A stretch of DNA of 21,291 nucleotides from DATKXO01 sp035528995. Lineage in GTDB: Bacteria; Planctomycetota; Phycisphaerae; UBA1845. This document shows, one piece after another, positions 1 through 6,225 of the stretch (positions are counted from its first letter, which is position 1; each line of letters begins with the position of its first letter). Made by a program: the position numbers and the translations under genes. The notes under the pieces are model-generated. The model did no database searches and was not told the origin of the DNA. It saw only the letters and a list, made by a program, of their open reading frames with translations. The stretch is taken from positions 1 to 21,291 of the forward strand of contig DATKXO010000104.1 in the NCBI GenBank assembly GCA_035528995.1. The letters are read 5' to 3'.

Positions 1-785
1 TGGGTCTGATCGACTCTCACGCGCACCTGACCGACGAGAACCTGATCGGAGCGATCGATGAGGTGCTGGGTCGGGCTCGGGCGGGGGGCGTCGAGCGGAT
101 CATTACGGTCGCCCAGAGCGTGGCCGACGCGGAGCGGGCGATCGAGTTGGCCCGGGGGCGCGATGAGGTGTCGGCCACGGCGGGCATTCATCCACACGAG
201 GCCGGGGCCGTCCGCGATGACGATTGGCGGAAGTTGGAGGCCCTGCTGGCGGAGCCCGAGGTGGTGGCCTGCGGCGAGATCGGGCTGGACTACCACTACG
301 AGTTCGCGGATCGGTCGTTGCAGCAGGCGGTGCTGGTGCGCCAACTGGCGTTGGCCGGCGATGCCGACCTGCCCCTGATCATTCATTGTCGGGAAGCGTT
401 CGACGACACGATCCGCCTGTTGACCGAATCGAGTTACTCGGGTCGGCCGGTGGTGTTCCACTGCTTCGGCGGCAGGGCGGAGGACGCGGAGCGACTGGGC
501 GAGCAGGGGTGGCGGCTGTCTTTCACGGGGTCGGTCACGTACAAGTCGGCCCGGGGCGCACAGGACGTGGCGCGGGCCTACCCGGCCGACAGGCTGATGA
601 TCGAGACGGACTCACCGTACCTGTCGCCGACGCCGTTGCGGGGGAGGTTTCCCAACGAGCCGGCGCACCTGATGCACACGGCGCGGTTTCTGGCCGATCT
701 GCGCAATGAGCCGCTGGAAGAGTTGATTGCACAAACGGCCGCCAACACCCGCGACTTCTTTGGCTTGCGGTCCGAAGGCGGATAG
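1..785 (+). CDS. tatD: TatD family metal-dependent DNase (start codon cut by window edge)
   Basis: This is a TatD-family hydrolase, a TIM-barrel metal-dependent deoxyribonuclease expected in the cytoplasm. The reading frame opens with ?TG-GGT-CTG-ATC-GAC, so the initiator codon is NTG with its first base just before position 1; the protein would be 261 residues, the usual family length of about 260. Family metal ligands are all visible: the N-terminal DSHAH (H7, H9), E93 in CGEIGLDYHYE, H129 in IIHCRE, H154 in VFHCFGG, and D204 in ETDSPYLSP. In-frame GTG at 63 would remove the HxH motif and is rejected as the start. Upstream context is missing, so operon membership is unknown. The next gene runs on the opposite strand. 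Family assignment is secure; the in vivo substrate is not shown by the sequence. Confidence 0.95.
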   Translation, partial: GLIDSHAHLTDENLIGAIDEVLGRARAGGVERIITVAQSVADAERAIELARGRDEVSATAGIHPHEAGAVRDDDWRKLEALLAEPEVVACGEIGLDYHYEFADRSLQQAVLVRQLALAGDADLPLIIHCREAFDDTIRLLTESSYSGRPVVFHCFGGRAEDAERLGEQGWRLSFTGSVTYKSARGAQDVARAYPADRLMIETDSPYLSPTPLRGRFPNEPAHLMHTARFLADLRNEPLEELIAQTAANTRDFFGLRSEGG

Positions 786-805
786 GCCCGGCGGGGCGGA
801 GTGGA

Positions 806-975
806 GTCCGCGGTTCGTGAATCGGCAAACTCATCCTGGAGCTGGTATCATAGCGGTTACAGTTCGTTTGTGCCGATTGGGCGCCCCTCGATTCGGCGTG
901 TTCGGGGCGACACAGACCGCGCGAGCTGAAGCCCGCGGCTCGGGAAACGGCAGAGTCATCCTGTAATCGGTATCA
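806..975. repeat. Two diverged 45-bp direct copies of an intergenic repeat
   Basis: Positions 806-850 and 931-975 align without gaps over 45 bp, sharing the blocks CCGCGG, CGGCA, TCATCCTG and GGTATCA, with roughly three quarters of positions identical; the period is 125 bp. Copy 2 ends on the TGA stop of the SEC-C gene. No coding potential is seen in 786-972. It may be a dispersed intergenic (REP-like) element, but only two copies can be seen here. Confidence 0.5.
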
Positions 976-1182
976 CTTCCGGGCGCAACACTTCTTGTAC
1001 TTCTTTCCGCTGCCGCAGGGGCAGGGGTCGTTGCGTTTGGGCTTGGCGTCGGTGTGGATGGTGTCGACGGGTGGTGGCAGGGGTTCCTCGTCGGCCCCGG
1101 GGAGCTGCTTGCGGTGGGCTTCGTCTCGCTCGCGGCGTTTCTGATAGCGTTGGTCCGCGTCTTCGGGAGTGCGGGGCATCAT
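973..1182 (-). CDS. SEC-C zinc-motif small protein
   Basis: A 69-residue protein, mostly hydrophilic, with a C-terminal SEC-C zinc-binding motif (NDPCPCGSGKKYKKCC, Cys54, Cys56, Cys65, Cys66) like the SecA C-terminus. The remainder is a charged Arg/Glu-rich N-terminal half and a Pro-rich linker. Free-standing SEC-C proteins of this size are common in bacteria; known examples bind zinc and are linked to ribosome or SecA interactions, but the role here is not determined. A GAGGAG ribosome site lies upstream of two consecutive ATGs (1182 and 1179); spacing is 4 nt to the first and 7 nt to the second, so 1179 is an equally good start. It is divergent from the potassium channel gene and has its own sigma70-like promoter at 1273-1301. 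Confidence 0.85.
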   Translation of the reverse strand: MMPRTPEDADQRYQKRRERDEAHRKQLPGADEEPLPPPVDTIHTDAKPKRNDPCPCGSGKKYKKCCARK

Positions 1183-1272
1183 GGTTCTCCTCGGTCACCG
1201 GCCGTCTGTTCAGTCGCGGCCTTCCGGCGCCAGCACCGGGTTCTACGCTCGGCTGGCCGGCTGGGCAACGGC

Positions 1273-1301
1273 ATTATAGCGGTTGAACGGTTGTCGGTCA
1301 G
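1273..1301 (-). promoter_or_regulatory. Sigma70-like promoter for the SEC-C gene
   Basis: On the minus strand CTGACC (-35, 1296-1301) is followed after 17 bp by a perfect TATAAT (-10, 1273-1278). Transcription would begin near 1266, giving a leader of about 85 nt before the SEC-C start. It sits back to back with the plus-strand promoter at 1334-1361. Confidence 0.6.
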
Positions 1302-1333
1302 ATTCGCGGCGAGCAGTTTGGCGATCTTGCCGG

Positions 1334-1361
1334 TTGTGGGGCGAGCGCGGCGTCCTATAAT
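1334..1361 (+). promoter_or_regulatory. Sigma70-like promoter for the K+ channel gene
   Basis: TTGTGG (1334-1339), 16-bp spacer, perfect TATAAT (1356-1361). Predicted start of transcription is near 1368, about 33 nt before the GTG start at 1401. The -35 resembles the TTGTGC used before the kinase gene at 2427. Confidence 0.6.
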
Positions 1362-1400
1362 CGCCGCGCGTCGGGTTGTTTGCTGTGAGGCAGGTGGTCC

Positions 1401-2420
1401 GTGGATGCCCGTAGTCGTTTGGTGGTGTCGCTGCTGGCCTTGCTGGCCGTCCTGATCATCGGAACGGGGGGTTACGTCATCCTGGCCGGCGCCTCGATTG
1501 CGGACGCGGCCTACATGACCGTGATCACGGTGTCGACGGTTGGTTACCAGGAAGCGGTTGCACCGAGCGAGGCGGGTCGCCTGTGGACGGCGGTGGTGAT
1601 CTTCTTCGGGATCGGTGTCGTATCTGTCGCGTTCACTTCTCTGTTGACCCTTTTTCTGGGCGGCGAAATACGGGCCACGCTGGGGAGGCATAAGGTGCAA
1701 GCGAAGATCGACCAACTCGAGGGCCACGTGGTTCTGTGCGGCTTCGGGCGTATGGGGTCGCTGGCCGCGGACAAGCTGAAGCAAGCCGGTGCCCAGGTCG
1801 TTGTGGTGGAGACCAAGAAGGCGCTTCGTTCCGATCTGGAGGACGCGGAGCTTCTCTACGTGATTGACGATGCGACGGAGGAGGCCACGCTGAAAAGCGC
1901 CGGTCTGATGCGGGCCGCTTCGCTGGTGGCCGCTCTGCCCACGGACGCCGACAACGTCTTCGTGACGCTGACGGCGCGGGGACTGCGGCCGGACCTGCAC
2001 ATCGTGGCCCGGGCGGAACAGTCGGCCACCGAAATCAAGCTTCGCCGGGCGGGGGCCGACCGGGTGATCTGCCCGCAGATCATCGGTGCGACGCGGATCG
2101 CGGACGTGCTGACCCGTCCCAACGTGGTGGACTTTTTCGAGGTGGCAGCCCGCGGGGTGGACCTGGAACTGGAGGAGTACCGGGTGGGGCCGCAGTCGGC
2201 GCTGCAGGACCGGACGCTGCGAGAGTCAAACGTCCGTCAGCGGACTGGGGCGATGGTTGTGGCCATCAAACGCGCCGACGGGACTTCACGTTTCAACCCG
2301 GATCCGGACGAGGTGATTCGGAGGGGCGATCTGCTCATCCTGATCGGCCGGACGGGGTCCTCATCACGCCTGGATCACCTGGACGGGGCGGAGAGTCCGG
2401 TGACCAGCCCGACGACGTAG
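1401..2420 (+). CDS. Two-TM potassium channel with TrkA-N/TrkA-C (RCK) module
   Basis: A 339-residue MthK-like channel subunit expected in the cytoplasmic membrane, passing K+ and gated from the cytosolic side. TM1 spans about residues 7-29, the pore helix and selectivity filter follow (TVSTVGYQE, T46-E51), and TM2 is about 62-85. Then comes an RCK/TrkA-N Rossmann domain (GFGRMG at 114-119, with a VVVVE strand end typical of NAD-type nucleotide binding) and a TrkA-C domain from about 250 to 330. The start is GTG: an in-frame TGA at 1386-1388 closes the frame just upstream, and AGGTGG lies 2-8 nt before it. The filter reads GYQE rather than the textbook GYGD. It is monocistronic as far as visible, with its own promoter, and is followed by a 262-bp gap holding the next promoter. 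Confidence 0.92.
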   Translation: MDARSRLVVSLLALLAVLIIGTGGYVILAGASIADAAYMTVITVSTVGYQEAVAPSEAGRLWTAVVIFFGIGVVSVAFTSLLTLFLGGEIRATLGRHKVQAKIDQLEGHVVLCGFGRMGSLAADKLKQAGAQVVVVETKKALRSDLEDAELLYVIDDATEEATLKSAGLMRAASLVAALPTDADNVFVTLTARGLRPDLHIVARAEQSATEIKLRRAGADRVICPQIIGATRIADVLTRPNVVDFFEVAARGVDLELEEYRVGPQSALQDRTLRESNVRQRTGAMVVAIKRADGTSRFNPDPDEVIRRGDLLILIGRTGSSSRLDHLDGAESPVTSPTT

Positions 2421-2426
2421 CTCGGG

Positions 2427-2456
2427 TTGTGCGTGGTCGGGCCAGCGGAATATAAT
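2427..2456 (+). promoter_or_regulatory. Sigma70-like promoter for the kinase/phosphoesterase operon
   Basis: TTGTGC (2427-2432), 18-bp spacer, perfect TATAAT (2451-2456), in an AT-rich island of otherwise very GC-rich DNA. Transcription would begin near 2463 and leave a leader of about 220 nt before the TTG start at 2683. Confidence 0.6.
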
Positions 2457-2462
2457 TCGGTC

Positions 2463-2682
2463 GCATTGGCGGGCAGGGACGGGCTGTGAGGCGGCCTGGA
2501 GGGCCGTCGTAGCGGCCACTGCCCGCATCGACCGTGAGGGACAGGCCCGGCAGGGCATGGTGGCGGGTCGCGGTCGGGGTATGAGTTGCGGGCGTCGAGT
2601 CCGCGAATCTGTTGGAACGGCGGGCGACTCAGGCAGACGCAACGCCAGGTGTGGCCGGTCGTGAAGGACGGGGTAGGGACAG
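2463..2682 (+). promoter_or_regulatory. Long GC-rich, fold-prone 5' leader of the kinase gene
   Basis: About 220 nt with no convincing reading frame. An outer inverted repeat (GCGGGCAG 2469-2476 with CTGCCCGC 2519-2526, perfect 8 bp) encloses further self-complementary GGCC/CGGCC blocks, and a GCCC-GGCA-GGGC hairpin lies just downstream. The layout is that of a branched RNA, but it matches no riboswitch or ncRNA class I recognise. GC-rich DNA makes chance stems common, so this is a candidate only. Confidence 0.35.
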
Positions 2683-3591
2683 TTGATCGCAGGATACGAC
2701 CGGCTTGCTCAGATCGGGACCGGCGCCCGTTCGACCATCCACAAAGTGGTCGAACGGGCGACGGGGCAGATCTACGCGCTCAAGCACGTCGTCCGGGGTG
2801 AGGACGAAGATGACCGTTACCTGGCCCAGGCCGAGATCGGGTTTGCGGTCAGCTCTCGGCTGGAGCACCCCAACCTGCGGCGAAGCTACTCGATTCACCG
2901 GGTCCGAAAGTGGATGCAGGTGCGCGAGCTGTACATCGTGATGGAGCACGTGGAGGGGATGACGTTCGAGCAGGCCCGCCCCAACCGGCTGGACTGGTTC
3001 CTGCAGATCGCACGGAAGGTTGCGGCGGGGCTGGACGCCCTGCACGAGGCGGGGTACGTCCATGCGGACATCAAGCCGAACAACATCATTCTGGGCCCTG
3101 AAGGCGTGGTGAAGATCATCGACTTCGGTCAGAGCTGCCCGATCGGTCACCGGAAGGAGCGCATCCAGGGGACGCCGGACTACATCGCGCCGGAGCAGGT
3201 GCACCGCAAGCCACTGGAGCGGACGACGGACGTATTCAACCTCGGGGCGACCATGTACTGGGTGCTGACCGACACGGCCTATCCGACGGACATCCGGCAA
3301 TCGGTTCGGCTGGGGGGCATCGACATCGTCACCTCTCGTGACGTTCTGACGCCCAAGGAGATCAACCCAAAGATCCCGACGGTTCTGTCGCAGTTGGTGA
3401 TGGACTGCTGCCGAGCGCACCCCGCCGAACGACCCGCGGACATGAAACAGGTCCAGAGGCGCCTGGAGGTGGTGCAACGGATGTGGCGCAAGCAGCGCCT
3501 GGCGGCCAAGGCCAAGGTGAAGGCTAGGCGGACCGGTCGGGGGGCGACGTTGCACGGTGCTCGAGCACCGTCTGAGCAGACGAATGAGTGA
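2683..3591 (+). CDS. Cytosolic eukaryotic-like Ser/Thr protein kinase (non-RD)
   Basis: A 302-residue Hanks-type kinase. Visible elements: glycine loop IGTGARS (11-17), ATP-anchoring Lys in YALKH (K34), alpha-C glutamate (E51), catalytic loop HADIKPNN (D129, N134), DFG (147-149), activation segment ending GTPDYIAPE (163-171), and the D183 region (DVFNLG). The kinase core is complete, so activity is expected. The residue before the catalytic Asp is Ala, not Arg, which makes it a non-RD kinase. There is no transmembrane or PASTA segment; the C-terminus is a Lys/Arg-rich tail (about 265-290). An in-frame TAG at 2674 forces the start to TTG 2683, preceded by AGGG. Its last codons overlap the start of the phosphoesterase gene, so the two are probably translated together and may act in opposition. 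Substrates are unknown. Confidence 0.9.
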   Translation: MIAGYDRLAQIGTGARSTIHKVVERATGQIYALKHVVRGEDEDDRYLAQAEIGFAVSSRLEHPNLRRSYSIHRVRKWMQVRELYIVMEHVEGMTFEQARPNRLDWFLQIARKVAAGLDALHEAGYVHADIKPNNIILGPEGVVKIIDFGQSCPIGHRKERIQGTPDYIAPEQVHRKPLERTTDVFNLGATMYWVLTDTAYPTDIRQSVRLGGIDIVTSRDVLTPKEINPKIPTVLSQLVMDCCRAHPAERPADMKQVQRRLEVVQRMWRKQRLAAKAKVKARRTGRGATLHGARAPSEQTNE

Positions 3592-4447
3592 CGCCCAAAG
3601 CGCGGCCGAGGTGTTCCGGGAGGCTGCCCGGCTGAACCGTCAGGACCCGCTGTTGCGGGGGGCGGTGCTGGAGTTTCCGGACTACGGTCAGTTGGTGATG
3701 ACCGGTGACCTGCACGGGCACCGCCGCAACTTCGCCCGATTGCAGAGGTATTGTGATCTGGGGCAGTTTCCGGTGCGGCACGTGATCCTGCATGAGCTGA
3801 TCCATGAGGAACCGGCCACGCTGGAAGAGCCGGACATGTCGCATCTGCTGCTCCTGGAGGCCGCCCGGTGGAAGTGCGAGTATCCCGATCAGGTGCACTT
3901 CCTGCAGAGCAACCACGAACTGGCCCAGCTCACCGGTCACGAGATCAGTAAGGGCGGTCGGATCGTCAATTTCGATTTCGAGAACGGGGTGCGACGGACG
4001 TACGGCCCGGGAGCCGAGGACATCGAGGAAGTCCTCCGGGCCATTGACGACCTGCTGGAGTCGTACCCGTTGGCCGGTCGGACCGCGAATCGGGTCTTCA
4101 TCTCCCATTCGCTGCCCGGTGCCCGGACCATGCCCGACTTCGACCCGGGCGCCCTGGCCCGCCCGATCACGCGGGACGATCTGGGCCGCAACGGGACGGC
4201 CTACGCCCTGGTGTGGGGCCGGTACCAGAGCGAGGCCCACCTGGAGAGTCTGGCCAAGGCGCTGGACGTTGATCTGTTCATCTGCGGGCACCAGCCGCAG
4301 GAGGACGGATATGCAGTGGTACACGACCGGCTGATCATCCTGGCCAGCGATCACAACCACGGGGTGTTCCTACCTTTTGACCTGCGGCGGGAAATGACAT
4401 TATCGCGTCTGGAGGGGCTGATACGCCCGCTGGCGGCCATCGAGTAG
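3584..4447 (+). CDS. PPP-like metallophosphoesterase, partner of the kinase
   Basis: A 287-residue calcineurin-like phosphoesterase, closest in layout to the PPP protein-phosphatase group: GDLHGH (41-46), an HELIHE block where PPP enzymes have GDxVDRG (E71 standing in for the bridging Asp), SNHE (109-112) for GNHE, ISHS (H175) and CGHQP (H236). Most metal and phosphate ligands are present, so it is likely active, perhaps as a protein phosphatase; a nucleotide or other phosphoester substrate is possible. The ATG at 3584 overlaps the kinase stop in ATGAGTGA; an in-frame GTG at 3557 would add nine residues. The overlap suggests translational coupling and a shared function of adding and removing phosphate, which is inference from context. 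No signal peptide or membrane segment is seen. Confidence 0.82.
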   Translation: MSDAQSAAEVFREAARLNRQDPLLRGAVLEFPDYGQLVMTGDLHGHRRNFARLQRYCDLGQFPVRHVILHELIHEEPATLEEPDMSHLLLLEAARWKCEYPDQVHFLQSNHELAQLTGHEISKGGRIVNFDFENGVRRTYGPGAEDIEEVLRAIDDLLESYPLAGRTANRVFISHSLPGARTMPDFDPGALARPITRDDLGRNGTAYALVWGRYQSEAHLESLAKALDVDLFICGHQPQEDGYAVVHDRLIILASDHNHGVFLPFDLRREMTLSRLEGLIRPLAAIE

Positions 4448-4962
4448 GCAGAGGGGTGAGGTCGGCATGCGTGGGGGCGGCTCCGGTTGTGGTTCGCGGG
4501 GCCAGGATCTGACGTAACTCTATTTGAGCGATGGACTTGTGTTCTTTGTCGCGCATGGGGGACGGTGACGGCGGCGGCGCGGCCCGTGGGTACGCCGATG
4601 CAACATATGGCGGCGTGTCGGTTGGGGGTTTGCAATATCTTGTACGGTCCGCGAGATTCTGAGGCTTGGCGGGCTGGAATTCTTCAAGATATTTCGGACG
4701 TCGCGACGATAAGATACTCGGACGTTGAAGGTAACGGTAGCTTGGGCCGACGGATCGGTCCTGCCGGGCAAGATGGAACCCACCCGTAGCCTCTCCCGCC
4801 ATTCATGGATGAATGCGTGAGCCACGGACGCATGAGGTCCCTGCGCAGTCTCCGCAAATGGGAGGCTGGGAGGGGTGGCGGTCGGTAGGGCGGACACGAC
4901 GGGGATTGAAGGCGCAGTTGAACGGGGGGCAGCGCCGGTGAAACGAATGGGGTGATCTGGGC
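4448..4962. other. 515-bp intergenic region with repeat motifs upstream of the FlgM-like gene
   Basis: I see no convincing gene here: open frames in it lack ribosome sites and the third-position GC bias of neighbours. The centre (about 4600-4730) is notably AT-richer. It holds a perfect inverted repeat AATATCTTG (4634-4642) / CAAGATATT (4685-4693). It also holds an imperfect direct repeat AAGATATTTCGGACGT (4686-4701) / AAGATACTCGGACGT (4711-4725), and a CGTCGCGACG palindrome between them. This looks like a control region, or possibly the remains of a small gene; no clear -10/-35 pair was found. Confidence 0.4.
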
Positions 4963-5244
4963 ATGAACGACATCAGCAACATTAACGGGGTTTTCCAACA
5001 GCCGCCCTCGTCGGTGGCGCGTCGGGTTGTGGCGGAGCTGCCGTCGGAAACCGGGCGACAGGCCCTCGATGACGAGGTCGAGATCTCCGACGTTGGAGCC
5101 CTGTTGTCACGGGCGCGCGAGTTGCCCGAAGTGCGGCTGGACCGAATCTCGCGGCTGAAGGCCGAGATCGATAGCGGCACGTTCGAGACACCGGAGCGGC
5201 TGGAGGGGACGGTCGAACGTCTGCTGGCGGAGTTGCAGGAGTAA
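4963..5244 (+). CDS. FlgM-like anti-sigma factor
   Basis: A 93-residue protein whose C-terminal half (about 41-92) follows the FlgM pattern: a short helix with SRARELPEVRLDR, then ISRLKAEIDSGTFETPERL and a closing helix VERLLAEL. This is the segment by which FlgM proteins bind and hold the flagellar sigma factor FliA (sigma28). The N-terminal half is polar and probably disordered, as in FlgM. ATG at 4963 is preceded by GGGGTGA with 8 nt spacing. No flagellar gene is visible nearby, so it could be a distant part of a flagellar regulon or an anti-sigma protein with another partner. The family call rests on pattern recognition in a very short protein. Confidence 0.65.
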   Translation: MNDISNINGVFQQPPSSVARRVVAELPSETGRQALDDEVEISDVGALLSRARELPEVRLDRISRLKAEIDSGTFETPERLEGTVERLLAELQE

Positions 5245-5374
5245 CGCCCTGTACCAGGTGACGTCGGGCCCGTCGTACATCAGTCCATGCGAATCAGGCC
5301 GTACTCTTTCAATGGAGGTTAACGCCGTCATTCCGGTCGCGGGGTGGGTCGATTTGCGGGCCCGTCCGGCGACC

Positions 5375-5403
5375 TTGCTTTGCGCACCGGCGGGGGCTAT
5401 GGT
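5375..5403 (+). promoter_or_regulatory. Possible sigma70-like promoter for the methyltransferase
   Basis: TTGCTT (5375-5380), 17-bp spacer, TATGGT (5398-5403). Spacing is ideal but both boxes are imperfect. Transcription would start near 5410, about 53 nt before the ATG. Confidence 0.35.
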
Positions 5404-5462
5404 CGCCGCGGGCGCGGGTCAACATGCGGGGGGACCGCGCGGCCGGTGCGTGAGACGGTCTG

Positions 5463-6146
5463 ATGTCCAAGGCGGAAACGACGGGGCTGGACCCCGTCCG
5501 GGCCAAGCGGCAGGCACGGGAGCAGTTCGAGGCGTGGGCAGAGACCTACGACCGTTCCCCGTTGAATCGCTTTCTGTTCCGCCCTTCCCACGTCGTGTTC
5601 ATGGAGGAAGTGGCTCGCTGGCATGCGGAGCGGAAGCGCGACTTCGTCGTTCTGGACGTAGGTTGCGGCACGGGCACTTTCGTGGGACTGCTGGCGGCGT
5701 CGCGGTGGCCGGTGCGCGTGGTGGGGCTGGACTACGCCCCAACGATGTGCGCGGCTGCGGCGGGCAAGGTGGCGGCCTGCGGCTTGGGGCATGCGGCCCA
5801 GTTCACAGCCGGTGACAGCGAGCATCTACCGTTTGCCGACGGGTCGTTCGACCTGATCACCTGTTCGAACTCGTTTCATCATTATCCGCATCAGCAGGTG
5901 GTGGTATCGGAGATGCGGCGGCTGCTTCGCCCCGGTGGGCGGTTGATCATTATCGACGGCTTCCGGGACAACGTGATCGGCTGGTTCGTGTTCGACGTGA
6001 TCATCCACCGGGTGGAGCAGGACGTGTACCACGCCCCTTGGTCGGTGATTCAGGAGTACTTCGTCCAGGCCGGGCTGAGGGGCATCCGCCGCCGGAAGTT
6101 CAACCTGTGGTTTCCGCTGCTGGCCACGATCGGCGACGCTCCGTGA
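5463..6146 (+). CDS. Class I SAM-dependent methyltransferase (UbiE/COQ5-like)
   Basis: A 227-residue Rossmann-fold methyltransferase. Motif I is VLDVGCGTGTF (63-73), the ribose-binding acid follows strand 2 (GLD, D90), the adenine-contact motif is GDSEHLPF (117-124), motif IV is DLITCSNSFHH (130-140), and the post-motif III RPGG loop is at 156-159. The N-terminus with FEAWAETYDRSPLNRF resembles the UbiE/COQ5 and related small-molecule methyltransferases; the acceptor cannot be read from the sequence. An in-frame TGA directly abuts the ATG, fixing the start; the ribosome site is weak. The C-terminal part is hydrophobic (VIGWFVFDVI), which may reflect a lipid-like acceptor or membrane contact. 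It converges on the coiled-coil ATPase gene, with 79 bp between the stops. Confidence 0.88.
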   Translation: MSKAETTGLDPVRAKRQAREQFEAWAETYDRSPLNRFLFRPSHVVFMEEVARWHAERKRDFVVLDVGCGTGTFVGLLAASRWPVRVVGLDYAPTMCAAAAGKVAACGLGHAAQFTAGDSEHLPFADGSFDLITCSNSFHHYPHQQVVVSEMRRLLRPGGRLIIIDGFRDNVIGWFVFDVIIHRVEQDVYHAPWSVIQEYFVQAGLRGIRRRKFNLWFPLLATIGDAP

Positions 6147-6225
6147 CGAGCCGCGGGGTTCGGGCAGCGGATGACGCTCCGGGGCGCCCGTGGGCACGAG
6201 GCAGGGATTGCGACCGGCGGCCGGA

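Noticed and set aside
4587..4602. Sigma54-like site TGG-N10-GCA in the gap before the FlgM-like gene
   Set aside because: Only the GG and GC cores and a few flanking bases match; such spacing is frequent by chance in GC-rich DNA and no activator gene is nearby.
4487..4802. Open frames on both strands in the 4448-4962 gap
   Set aside because: No ribosome site, codon use unlike neighbours, low-complexity or Arg/Pro-rich products and no recognisable motif.
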